Below are positions 24,965 to 32,283 of a stretch of 46,575 nt of DNA, piece after piece. The DNA is taken from positions 1 to 46,575 of the forward strand of contig NZ_ATVM01000023.1 in assembly GCF_000420725.1 (NCBI RefSeq). The letters run 5' to 3'. The first letter of the stretch is position 1. Every line of letters starts with the position of its first letter. The stretch is from Marinococcus halotolerans DSM 16375. GTDB taxonomy: Bacteria > Bacillota > Bacilli > Bacillales > Marinococcaceae. Both the position numbers and the translations under genes were made by a program. The notes under the pieces were generated by a model. The model was not told where the DNA came from. It made no database searches and was given only the letters and a program-made list of their open reading frames with translations.

Positions 24965-24994
24965 TTGACATGAAAAATGCGGCCTGCGTATATT
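24965..24994 (+). promoter_or_regulatory. Sigma-A-type promoter of the homocysteine methyltransferase gene
   Basis: TTGACA (24965-24970), an 18-bp spacer and TATATT (24989-24994). Transcription should start near 25001. Confidence 0.6.
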
Positions 24995-25012
24995 AGATAC
25001 AACTCTTTGGAA

Positions 25013-25037
25013 TAATACGAACGTAGTTTTCGTATTA
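25013..25037. promoter_or_regulatory. Perfect inverted repeat in the methyltransferase leader
   Basis: TAATACGAA (25013-25021) pairs with TTCGTATTA (25029-25037) around a 7-base centre. It lies just downstream of the predicted transcription start, so it may be an operator or a leader hairpin. It has no T-run and is not a terminator. Confidence 0.45.
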
Positions 25038-25121
25038 ATGACTGAAAATACAAAAAAAGCGGTTGCCAGAGGGAGAGCAGTAAGGAATATTTAATTAGGT
25101 AGAGAAAAGGGTGGAGATTGA

Positions 25122-26171
25122 ATGAAGCGAAGTTTACAGGAGCGTTTAGAGGCAGGGCCGGTTATCGCAGGAGAAGGATATTTATTTGAATTGGAGCGTC
25201 GGGGCTATTTACAGGCAGGCACGTTTGTGCCGGAGGTGGCACTGGAAAACCCCGAGGCCTTAAAGCAGACGTACCGGGATTATATGCGTGCCGGTTCGGA
25301 TGTAATATTGGCGTTCACGTATAACGCCCACCGGGAAAAAATGCGGATTATCGGAAAAGAAGACCTGCTCGAGCCGTTAAACCGGCAGGCTATCCGGCTG
25401 GCAAAGGAAGTCGCCCAGGAGCATCCGGAGGAAGAGGCGCTCGTTGCAGGCAATATTTCCAACACAAATATTTTCAATCCGGACGATGAGGATTCCAAAA
25501 CCGCTGTCCGCCAGATGTTTGCCGAAATGATTGGCTGGTGCAGCGAGGAAGGCGTCGACTACATTAAAGGTGAAACCTTTTATTATCACGAAGAAGCGCT
25601 GATTGCCCTCGAGGAAATTCAAAAGCAGGGACTGCCAGCCGTTATTACCCTGGGATTAATGGGCGAAAATATCCTGCGGGACGGCTATGCAGTGGAAGAT
25701 TCCTGCCGTATTTTATCCGAAAGCGGTGCGTTAGTGGTCGGCATGAACTGCTTCCGCGGACCAAATACGATGCAGCCGTACATGGAGAAAATCCGGGAAT
25801 CGGTTGATGGATATGTGGCGGCTCTTCCTGTACCTTACCGGACGACAGAAAGCCATCCTACCTTTTTTAATTTACCTGATTCCGGATGCAGCTGCCACAC
25901 TCCTTTGGAAACAACGTTTCCTACCGCGCTGGAGCCGCTTTACCACAACCGGTATGAGCTGGCGGAGTGGGCGAAGGAAGCGACAGACGGCGGCGTGAAT
26001 TATATCGGTTTGTGCTGCGGAGCTTCCCCGGCGATGCTGCGGTCAGTAGCTGAAGCCGCTGGCCTGCAGACGTTAAGCTCAGAATACTCCCCGAACATGG
26101 AAAAGCACTTCTTGTTCGGCCAGGACGAAACCCTTCAGAAGCACAATACAAGCTACCGCACGAAAGCATAA
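25122..26171 (+). CDS. Homocysteine S-methyltransferase (betaine-homocysteine type)
   Basis: A 349-residue Zn-dependent methyltransferase that moves a methyl group from glycine betaine, S-methylmethionine or a similar donor to homocysteine, giving methionine. Zn ligands are Cys in G-M-N-C-F-R-G-P (about 209) and the Cys-Cys pair in G-L-C-C-G-A-S-P (about 305-306). The N-terminal motif G-E-G-Y-L-F-E-L-E-R-R-G-Y and T-Y-N-A-H-R-E-K favour the betaine branch. In a salt-adapted Bacillus the donor could be the osmolyte betaine (inference). The ATG follows GGGTGGAG. Leader signals are described separately. Confidence 0.88.
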   Translation: MKRSLQERLEAGPVIAGEGYLFELERRGYLQAGTFVPEVALENPEALKQTYRDYMRAGSDVILAFTYNAHREKMRIIGKEDLLEPLNRQAIRLAKEVAQEHPEEEALVAGNISNTNIFNPDDEDSKTAVRQMFAEMIGWCSEEGVDYIKGETFYYHEEALIALEEIQKQGLPAVITLGLMGENILRDGYAVEDSCRILSESGALVVGMNCFRGPNTMQPYMEKIRESVDGYVAALPVPYRTTESHPTFFNLPDSGCSCHTPLETTFPTALEPLYHNRYELAEWAKEATDGGVNYIGLCCGASPAMLRSVAEAAGLQTLSSEYSPNMEKHFLFGQDETLQKHNTSYRTKA

Positions 26172-26176
26172 GTAAG

Positions 26177-26216
26177 AAAGAAGCTCTCCCGCTGTATAGG
26201 CAGGAGAGCTTCTTTT
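26177..26216. terminator. Terminator between the methyltransferase and lipoprotein genes
   Basis: A perfect 13-bp stem (26177-26189 with 26203-26215), located between convergent genes. Confidence 0.75.
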
Positions 26217-26252
26217 GGTTAATGGTCGATTAAATAAATGGCGGGAACTTTT

Positions 26253-27065
26253 TTATTTCATGGAATTTGCGATCTGCAGGGTTTCCACCGGTGGCTGACT
26301 GGTCCGGACCGCGTAAACGGTTTTTCCTTCCTGCCAGCGGATATCGACGGTGACATCCTCGCTGGACGGAGCGTAATAAATATCGACGACTCCCTGTTCA
26401 GCAGAGGCAGGGAGAGGTTGACGCTTGAGGTATTCTGCTATTTGACGGATCACGGCTGTTTGATCGAGATTTGTCGAAGAGGAAGAAGAGAGGCTTACGA
26501 GCCACTGATTCTGCTTCCCGCTGTAATGGTACTGGTCTGCGCCGTTCTTCGCGTGCCCGGGCAGGCCGTGCCCGAACGGCTCTACTCCCGGACCGTCGGG
26601 GTTAACGGTTTTCCCTTCCTGAAAGTCCTCGATTTCACTGGCGGCTTCCTGTACATCCATGTACTGGGCAGCAGTAACGTGCGCTAAAGGCTCTCCGGTA
26701 CTGGTGTGATACTGGATGCTGTAGGTGGCTGAATTGTTGGAAGCCACCGATCCCTGGATCTGACTGTCCTGCTGACCGGGAAAATGTGAAGGCAGCTTGA
26801 TCCACTTATCGTCCATCAGAAGCTCCTGCCTTATTTTTTCAGCGTCCTGTTCTGAGGGTGTAGGAGAGGACATATTTTCCCTTTGAGGCTCCGACTGGGT
26901 GGAGGGCTCTTCTTCTACATCCTTCTCGGGCAGGTCATCTTCATCTTCAATGGAAGCTCCCTGGGCATTCGAAGCCTGGGGAGTTTCTTTTTCGCTCGTA
27001 CAGCCAAACAGGAAAGCTGCAAGCAGAGTTCCTGACAGAAAATACATCAATCGCGGTTTTTTCAA
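26253..27065 (-). CDS. Lipoprotein of unknown function
   Basis: A 270-residue exported protein with a lipoprotein signal: K-K-P-R, a hydrophobic core, and lipobox L-F-G-C with Cys22. It is followed by a long acidic, Pro/Ser/Gln-rich linker (residues about 24-75) and a folded domain with short repeated features (A-A-Q-Y-M-D-V-Q-E-A-A, then W-L-V-S-L-S). It is anchored to the outer face of the membrane. The start is TTG 27065 behind AAGAAGGGA; an internal ATG would lose the basic N-region. No family was recognised. Confidence 0.75.
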   Translation of the reverse strand: MKKPRLMYFLSGTLLAAFLFGCTSEKETPQASNAQGASIEDEDDLPEKDVEEEPSTQSEPQRENMSSPTPSEQDAEKIRQELLMDDKWIKLPSHFPGQQDSQIQGSVASNNSATYSIQYHTSTGEPLAHVTAAQYMDVQEAASEIEDFQEGKTVNPDGPGVEPFGHGLPGHAKNGADQYHYSGKQNQWLVSLSSSSSTNLDQTAVIRQIAEYLKRQPLPASAEQGVVDIYYAPSSEDVTVDIRWQEGKTVYAVRTSQPPVETLQIANSMK

Positions 27066-27129
27066 AGGGGTCCCTTCTTTCTAAATGGGAGTAGCCAAAG
27101 ACTGGGTTGAAATTTTTTCCATAAACAAA

Positions 27130-27168
27130 GAAAAAGCCAGAAAAAGTAGCGTGCTCTTTTTCTGGCTT
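27130..27168 (-). terminator. Terminator of tag
   Basis: A perfect 13-bp stem (27134-27146 with 27156-27168), followed by a T-run on the minus strand. Confidence 0.7.
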
Positions 27169-27274
27169 ATGGATTGGCTGTAGTATCCATCCATTGCTGC
27201 CTTATTTATTTTGTAATTTCCCTGTAGAGCTAGTGGTAAAACTGAAATACTGGCTGCTCTATCCCGGCAATTTT

Positions 27275-27838
27275 TCAGTTGGCATTGCACGTGTGAAAGC
27301 TGCAGGAGATAATATGATCATCCACCATACCTATTGCCTGTAGAAAGGAATAAGTAATGACCGGCCCCATGAATTTGAAGCCTCTTTTTTTAAGATCTTT
27401 ACTGATTCTGACGGATAAAGGGGACTGGGCAGGAATTTCCGTGTCGGCTGTCCAGTTATTGATAATTGGTTTAAAATCCACATAGCTCCACAGGAAGTCG
27501 GCGAAGCTTCCGAATTCGTTTTGTATTTTCAGTACCGCCTCCGCATTGGAGCGAACCGATTGAAGCTTCGAGAAGTGCTTGATGACTTGATAATTCTCTT
27601 TGATTGCTTCCAAATCCGCGTCCGTGAGGCCGGCGCAATATTCGATGTCAAAGTTGTTGAAAGCGGACTGATAAGCCTCCCGTTTCGCTAATACAATATT
27701 CCACGATAAGCCGGCCTGTGCCCCCTCCAGGGTAAGCATTTCGAATATGTACCGGTCATCCCGGCTCGGTCTGCACCATTCTTCATCATGGTACGCTTGC
27801 AAACGTTCACTGCTTTGCGGCCATAAACATTGTTCCAT
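27275..27838 (-). CDS. tag: DNA-3-methyladenine glycosylase I
   Basis: A 187-residue base-excision repair enzyme that removes 3-methyladenine from alkylated DNA. The Zn-binding residues of the E. coli enzyme are matched: Cys4, the His in Y-H-D-E-E-W (residue 17), and H-I-I-S-C near the C terminus. E-G-A-Q-A-G-L-S-W and K-K-R-G-F-K-F-M-G-P are family hallmarks. In E-E-W-C the usual Gly is replaced by Cys. ATG 27838 follows a purine-rich site. It is divergent from the reductase at 28011. Confidence 0.93.
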   Translation of the reverse strand: MEQCLWPQSSERLQAYHDEEWCRPSRDDRYIFEMLTLEGAQAGLSWNIVLAKREAYQSAFNNFDIEYCAGLTDADLEAIKENYQVIKHFSKLQSVRSNAEAVLKIQNEFGSFADFLWSYVDFKPIINNWTADTEIPAQSPLSVRISKDLKKRGFKFMGPVITYSFLQAIGMVDDHIISCSFHTCNAN

Positions 27839-28010
27839 CGACTATGTTCCCCTTTCCTTCTGTTGAAATTACTGTACCATGCAAAACAGGACAACTGCGT
27901 GTCATATTAAAAAAGTGTGTCATTGTTATTCCAGCTTTTATATTAATGATTTAAAAGGATTCCAGGAAGGCAAAGGAGAAATGAATAAAAAAAGAAGCGG
28001 AGGGAAGATC

Positions 28011-28559
28011 GTGGCAAAGGTATGCCTGGGCATGATTTTATCGCTGGATGGGTATGTCAACGACCGTGACGGGGAGATGGGAAAGCTTTATGCCAGCTTT
28101 GAGCCGAATGAAGTGATTGAAGCGGCGATGGCCAACACGGGGGCCGTGGTCATGGGGCGGAACAGCTTTGATGAAAGCCCGGATCCGGATGCCTACGCGG
28201 ATGATTATGAGTTTCAGGTGCCGTTGTTTGTGCTGACGCACCGTCCACCGGCGAATCATCCAAAGGAAAATGAGAACCTTACAATCACCTTCGTGACAGA
28301 CGGCATTGAAAGCGCGGTTCGCCAGGCGAAAAAAGCAGCCGGAGAAAAGGATGTCGTAGTGCTCGGGGCGGACGTCGGCCAGCAGCTGTTAAAGGCGAAG
28401 CTCGCGGATGAGCTGCAGATTGCGTTTGCGCCCGTCATACTCGGCAAGGGGCTGCGATTGTTTGAGCACCTGGAGGATCAGGAGATTCACCTCGAGAAGC
28501 TAAGGGCCATTGAGACCGCTCAGCAGGTGGAAATCTGGTATAGGGTCCTTAAGGAATAG
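28011..28559 (+). CDS. Dihydrofolate reductase family protein (RibD C-terminal type)
   Basis: A 182-residue NADPH-dependent reductase of the RibD C-terminal/YyaP group. It begins V-A-K-V-C-L-G-M-I-L-S-L-D-G-Y-V-N, followed by V-V-M-G-R-N-S-F and V-V-L-G-A-D-V-G-Q-Q-L-L. The substrate is not known for this branch; it is unlikely to be the main dihydrofolate reductase. The start is set at GTG 28011 behind GGAGGGA; ATG 27981 in frame has AAAGGAG only two bases away. Confidence 0.83.
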   Translation: MAKVCLGMILSLDGYVNDRDGEMGKLYASFEPNEVIEAAMANTGAVVMGRNSFDESPDPDAYADDYEFQVPLFVLTHRPPANHPKENENLTITFVTDGIESAVRQAKKAAGEKDVVVLGADVGQQLLKAKLADELQIAFAPVILGKGLRLFEHLEDQEIHLEKLRAIETAQQVEIWYRVLKE

Positions 28560-28575
28560 GGAAAAGGTTTAGATG

Positions 28576-28608
28576 AAGCTCTCTTGCTTTTACAGCGGGA
28601 GGGCTTTT
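28576..28608 (+). terminator. Terminator of the reductase gene
   Basis: A 12-bp stem with three G-T pairs (28576-28587 with 28595-28606) leading into T residues. Confidence 0.5.
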
Positions 28609-28640
28609 ATTTTTGTACGAGCCCGCGTTTTAAGAAATAG

Positions 28641-28656
28641 TGTAAGCTGGCTTACA
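28641..28656. promoter_or_regulatory. 7-2-7 palindrome upstream of the dehalogenase-like gene
   Basis: TGTAAGC and GCTTACA flank a central TG. It is a perfect inverted repeat 86 bp before the start codon, with the form of a TetR- or MarR-type operator. No matching regulator gene is adjacent. Confidence 0.5.
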
Positions 28657-28741
28657 TTTAAAAATATCAACATGCGGGAACACTACATGGAGAAAATCGT
28701 TCATTAAGAATGGTAAGAAAGAATTTTAAGGAGGCACAAAC

Positions 28742-29599
28742 ATGGAGCCAAACAAAACGATGACGGAAGAAGAATTTAAACAACGTCAACAGACAGTGAC
28801 GCTCGAAGGAATCGTAGACGAGCCGGTGAAGGTCAATTACACAGATACAGGCCCGGGACCGGCGATCATACTGCTTCACGGCATACCAACCTGGTCGTAT
28901 TTGTATCAGGCAGTCATCCCGGAGCTGGAGGAAGAATACCGGGTGATTGTCCCGGACCTATTGGGATACGGTTATTCCGATCAGCGTGACCGTTTTGACC
29001 GCTCACTTCACGTGCAGGCAAGATTGGTGATCAGTCTGATGGAACAGCTGGAGCTTGAGCAGGTGCATATGGCGGCCCACGATATCGGGGGAGGCGTCGG
29101 CTTAATCCTTGCCCTTGAGGAGCCAGAACGAATCGACAAATTGGTGCTTTCCAACACTGTTGCTTACGACTCCTGGCCGATCGAAGAAATGCTGATGGTG
29201 GGCCACCCGTCGTGGAAAAACAAATCCCTTCAGGATATGCAAGACTTTCTCTCGAAGGGATTCAAAGACGTATTTGCCCAGCAGGACCAGCTGACAGACA
29301 CCTTTTTACAGGGAATCATAGCTCCGTATTTACATGAAGAAGGCAAGCTCAGCCTTGTCCGTAATGCGGCTGCCCTGAACACCAATGAAACAACCTCTAT
29401 CACCCATAAGCTTTCCGGTATCAAGCATCCAGTGCTTATGCTATGGGGGACTCAGGACCCTTGGCAGCCGGTGGAAACAGGAGAAATGCTGGAGAAGGAC
29501 CTTCCCAACAGCCAGCTGATCAGAATAGACCAATCGGCCCACTGGGTACCTCAGGAAGCGCCGAAGGAGTTTGCGGCGGAAATTAAAAAGTTTTTATAG
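28742..29599 (+). CDS. Alpha/beta hydrolase with Asp nucleophile (haloalkane dehalogenase/epoxide hydrolase-like)
   Basis: A 285-residue hydrolase. The oxyanion region is H-G-I-P-T-W-S-Y-L-Y (46-55). The nucleophile elbow A-H-D-I-G-G has Asp114 rather than Ser, as in haloalkane dehalogenases and epoxide hydrolases. The acid is probably Asp in G-T-Q-D-P-W, and the base is His in S-A-H-W-V-P. The halide-binding Trp usually following the nucleophile is Ile here, and the usual G-N-P is G-I-P, so true dehalogenase activity is doubtful. The ATG follows AAGGAGG. A palindromic operator candidate lies upstream. Confidence 0.83.
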   Translation: MEPNKTMTEEEFKQRQQTVTLEGIVDEPVKVNYTDTGPGPAIILLHGIPTWSYLYQAVIPELEEEYRVIVPDLLGYGYSDQRDRFDRSLHVQARLVISLMEQLELEQVHMAAHDIGGGVGLILALEEPERIDKLVLSNTVAYDSWPIEEMLMVGHPSWKNKSLQDMQDFLSKGFKDVFAQQDQLTDTFLQGIIAPYLHEEGKLSLVRNAAALNTNETTSITHKLSGIKHPVLMLWGTQDPWQPVETGEMLEKDLPNSQLIRIDQSAHWVPQEAPKEFAAEIKKFL

Positions 29600-29605
29600 A
29601 AGAAG

Positions 29606-29633
29606 AGGCTGTTCCAAATGGGACAGTCTTTTC
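29606..29633 (+). terminator. Terminator of the dehalogenase-like gene
   Basis: A 10-bp stem with G-T pairs (29606-29615 with 29620-29629) ending in TTTT. Confidence 0.6.
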
Positions 29634-29829
29634 TGTTGATGAAGAAATTAGCGGACGCTATTATGAAAACTCTTAAAGAACATATAAATCATCTACCATA
29701 ATCTTCCTTATTTTTGCATTGATTGGTACCATGAAAGAATGAGAGCAGCAGAGAAATAATCGTTTTTTTGACCTGCGTGGGCTGCCGGAGTCAATTCATC
29801 TTCAGGAAAACGCAAAGGGAGCATCGTTT

Positions 29830-30189
29830 ATGACGTATCGACAAAAATCCTACGGGGGCTTGCTGCTGATTCTCGCGGTGGTCGTAGTGATTGGTTACGC
29901 ATCTGATATACCAGTCGCCGTGCTAGCACCGCTAATCGCCTTCCTAGTACTCAATCTACTGTTCGTGGAAGTAGGGCGGTATTTTATCGTGGGGAAGCCG
30001 TCGAACGGAAAGAAAGCGTGGACGTACCGGCAAAAACATTATACGGAGTTCATCCTTGGCATTGGTCTTAACGCTATTGCTATTTATTTTTTACCCTTCC
30101 CATCCTTAGTATGGATCGTATTACTCGCGGCATTTATTATAAATATCGTGACTATTGAAATTAAACATGCCTTAATAAACGAGCCGTAG
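29830..30189 (+). CDS. Small four-helix membrane protein with internal duplication
   Basis: A 119-residue membrane protein. Two similar halves start with T-Y-R-Q-K (residues 2-6 and 65-69). Each half has two hydrophobic segments and ends with a conserved pattern (F-L-V-L-N-L-L-F-V-E-V in the first, F-I-I-N-I-V-T-I-E-I in the second). A hydrophilic loop S-N-G-K-K joins them. The start is ATG 29830 with AAAGGGAG upstream. No family was recognised. It opens a run of small membrane protein genes extending to 32259. Confidence 0.75.
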   Translation: MTYRQKSYGGLLLILAVVVVIGYASDIPVAVLAPLIAFLVLNLLFVEVGRYFIVGKPSNGKKAWTYRQKHYTEFILGIGLNAIAIYFLPFPSLVWIVLLAAFIINIVTIEIKHALINEP

Positions 30190-30340
30190 CAATTATGAAA
30201 ACTCAGTATATGCAATATGTAAGGGAGGGAAAAGCATCAATATTTTTGATGAAAATAAAGAATAAAGAAACCGGCTTTCATACTGTCTGAAATTTGGCTT
30301 CTTTATTTATATCTCGAAAAAAGTTAATCTAAAACAATTT

Positions 30341-30529
30341 CTAAAGATCGGTGGCAATTCCATGACTCAGTTGAAGAAGGGAAGCAGCCAGCAGCAAGCT
30401 CATAGAGATCATTAGCTTTTTTTGCCTGCGTGCTTCTTTTGGTTTTCGGTATTCCCGGAACATTATAATGCCAGCGACTGCAATAAATAAAAAACAGACA
30501 GTGTAGACCATCACGCTGAATCCACTCAT
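30341..30529 (-). CDS. Small membrane protein, two helices
   Basis: A 62-residue protein with hydrophobic segments at about 5-24 and 41-57 separated by a strongly basic loop (Y-R-K-P-K-E-A-R-R-Q-K-K). ATG 30529 has an excellent AAAGGAGGGA site. The basic loop predicts an N-out, C-out hairpin topology. It is the only member of the 29.8-32.3 kb cluster on the minus strand. No family was recognised. Confidence 0.7.
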   Translation of the reverse strand: MSGFSVMVYTVCFLFIAVAGIIMFREYRKPKEARRQKKLMISMSLLLAASLLQLSHGIATDL

Positions 30530-30715
30530 GCACTCCCTCCTTTATTGGATTACTCCCTGTGTATTTTAAATGTATATTTATTAACTTACAATCATTTCCA
30601 TAAGAACAAGTCGCAAAAATTTTGTTTGCTTGAATTTATTACATAATATGGGAAAATAGGGTCAGAGACCTGCACAGATTCAGTTTAAATACTTATACAG
30701 GAAAAGGTGCTTTTC

Positions 30716-30949
30716 TTGAGTAAATGGGGGCAGGATACGTATCAGGACCGCAAGCAACGTATCGAAGACCCACTGCAGCCCCGGAAAAAGGAACAAAAGT
30801 CCGGTAAATTGCCTATTGGTGCTTTTTTTCTTATTTTACTGGCCATTTTCGTCGTCTATGTTTTCGTTTCTGCCGTTTTCGGCTACCATAATGAATTTAT
30901 TGAACAGCTGTTTCATTGGGTGACTAACGAATTGTTTTCCATCAAATAA
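30716..30949 (+). CDS. Small single-pass membrane protein
   Basis: A 77-residue protein with a charged N-terminal domain (about 1-35, rich in Lys, Arg, Gln), one hydrophobic helix (about 38-59) and a short C-terminal amphipathic part. The start is TTG 30716 because GAAAAGG lies 8 bases upstream; the frame opens at GTG 30707, which would overlap that site. No family was recognised. Confidence 0.6.
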   Translation: MSKWGQDTYQDRKQRIEDPLQPRKKEQKSGKLPIGAFFLILLAIFVVYVFVSAVFGYHNEFIEQLFHWVTNELFSIK

Positions 30950-30974
30950 TATTTAAATTGCAGGTGTGTTGGCC

Positions 30975-31165
30975 ATGAAAGCTTTTATGTATATTTCAGC
31001 ATTGTATTAATAGTGTTTGGTTTATGCGTGTGTGGAAGTACTTTTTTCCCTTTCTTTGATGGTCGGAGCACTATCATGTACAGAATACTAAGTGCGGTTA
31101 TTGTTACAGGCAGTGTGATAAGAATCATTCGTTATGAGAAACGAAAAAGATTCGTGGAAGCTTGA
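30975..31165 (+). pseudogene. Frameshifted small membrane protein gene
   Basis: ATG 30975 opens M-K-A-F and then stops after 11 codons. From 30986 a different frame encodes Y-V-Y-F-S-I-V-L-I-V-F-G-L-C-V, a second helix, and a basic tail to TGA 31165, but has no start codon of its own. Adding one T to the four-T run at 30983-30986 would fuse them into a coherent two-helix protein of about 63 residues. This may be a true inactivating slip, a phase-variable tract or a sequencing error. Confidence 0.5.
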
Positions 31166-31226
31166 ACATCTAATTTAAATGCCGGGAAGTTTGTTGATGA
31201 AAAGGTCGTTTAGGAAGAGCTTTTAG

Positions 31227-31400
31227 ATGAAATTTGAACGTTTATTCGGGCTGTTTGTTGCTCTTGCCGTCTGTTTGACTGTATTTTCTCTCGATGCCTG
31301 GGCATCCCTGCCTTTTGTAATTCTATTGATCATAGCTGTTGTTGTAGGTGTAGTCGCGACATTTTTGGGACATAGGATCTCTCGCCAGAAGAGAACATAA
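31227..31400 (+). CDS. Small two-helix membrane protein
   Basis: A 57-residue protein with M-K-F-E-R before two hydrophobic segments (about 6-22 and 26-48) and a basic C-terminal tail (G-H-R-I-S-R-Q-K-R-T). AGGAAGAG lies 7 bases before ATG 31227. No family was recognised. Part of the small-membrane-protein cluster. Confidence 0.55.
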   Translation: MKFERLFGLFVALAVCLTVFSLDAWASLPFVILLIIAVVVGVVATFLGHRISRQKRT

Positions 31401-31484
31401 AAGAAGAAGTATTTTTTCTTTGAGGCTATACTAATTTGCAGGCAAAAAACTACCGGTTAAGATATGGAAGGAGCCAGGGAGAAT

Positions 31485-31667
31485 ATGCACATAAAAACAC
31501 TCATTAAAGGCGGTTTATATGTTGTACTTGCTGTCTATACGATCTTGTTTCTGGCTTCGAGTATTAAAACGGGGGACTGGAACTTATTTGTTTATATTTT
31601 TGGTCTCATTTTTATGGCCAGTCCTTTTATTGGTATGTACTATGTATTTTTTCCGCCGAGTCCATAA
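31485..31667 (+). CDS. Small two-helix membrane protein
   Basis: A 60-residue protein, M-H-I-K-T-L-I-K-G-G followed by hydrophobic segments at about 8-26 and 33-55. ATG 31485 is favoured because AGGGAG lies just before it; ATG 31464 in frame would add a hydrophilic heptapeptide. No family was recognised. Confidence 0.55.
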   Translation: MHIKTLIKGGLYVVLAVYTILFLASSIKTGDWNLFVYIFGLIFMASPFIGMYYVFFPPSP

Positions 31668-31851
31668 GTGTTGAAGCATGAATAGGTCTGGAGAATTTGT
31701 GCTCGAGGTACGTGAAAAGTCGAGACAAATAGTACCCGATTTTGTCTAGTGTTCTACACAGCAATGGTCGCTGCATTGGAAGCTCTCGAAGTGTGTTTTT
31801 CTATTTATTAGATAATGCAACGGCGGAATGATAACAAAGAGAGAAAACGTT

Positions 31852-32259
31852 ATGAACGAACAACTATGGTTTCTCGTGGAACTATTTTCCACCTTACTGC
31901 TGTTATCAGGCGGGATGGCTTTATCGATGAAATTAACGAGGAGATGGTACGTGAAGCGCCATGGGCAGGATCGTTCCAAAGACTATGCGAATGAGGCCCC
32001 TCGAAATGTCACGCGTTGGTTTACCGTTGGTATTGCTTTTCTTACTGTAACGCTCATGAACCTGGAAAAGTGGCCGGGATATCTTACGCTTCTTGTCGTT
32101 ATCTTTCCTTTGTGTTTCCTGTATCTAGCGTTTGGCACCTATCAATGGAAGAAGGAAAGTAATAATAATGATAATTATCGGTATAACTGGTTGGTCTTAG
32201 GAGGAATATCCGTATGGCTAATGTTACTCATGATAGGTAAACAATGGTTAGAGGTCTAG
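31852..32259 (+). CDS. Membrane protein resembling DUF4181
   Basis: A 135-residue protein with four hydrophobic segments (about 6-25, 58-75, 80-98 and 115-132), a basic loop after the first (K-L-T-R-R-W-Y-V-K-R-H-G) and a Y-Q-W-K-K-E-S-N segment before the last, reminiscent of DUF4181 proteins. That family link is tentative. ATG 31852 has only a moderate AGAGAG site. It ends 24 bp before the M29 peptidase gene, which may be cotranscribed. Confidence 0.65.
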   Translation: MNEQLWFLVELFSTLLLLSGGMALSMKLTRRWYVKRHGQDRSKDYANEAPRNVTRWFTVGIAFLTVTLMNLEKWPGYLTLLVVIFPLCFLYLAFGTYQWKKESNNNDNYRYNWLVLGGISVWLMLLMIGKQWLEV

Positions 32260-32283
32260 CAGTTTCTATGAAAAGGAGCGGAG

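Noticed and set aside
27797-27812. Relaxed cre-like sequence inside the 5' part of tag
   Set aside because: It deviates from the strict consensus at two positions and is inside a coding region away from the start signals.
30688-30710. Sigma-B-like promoter before the gene at 30716 (GTTTAA, 11 bp, GGAAAA)
   Set aside because: The spacer is too short, and the transcription start would fall on the start codon.
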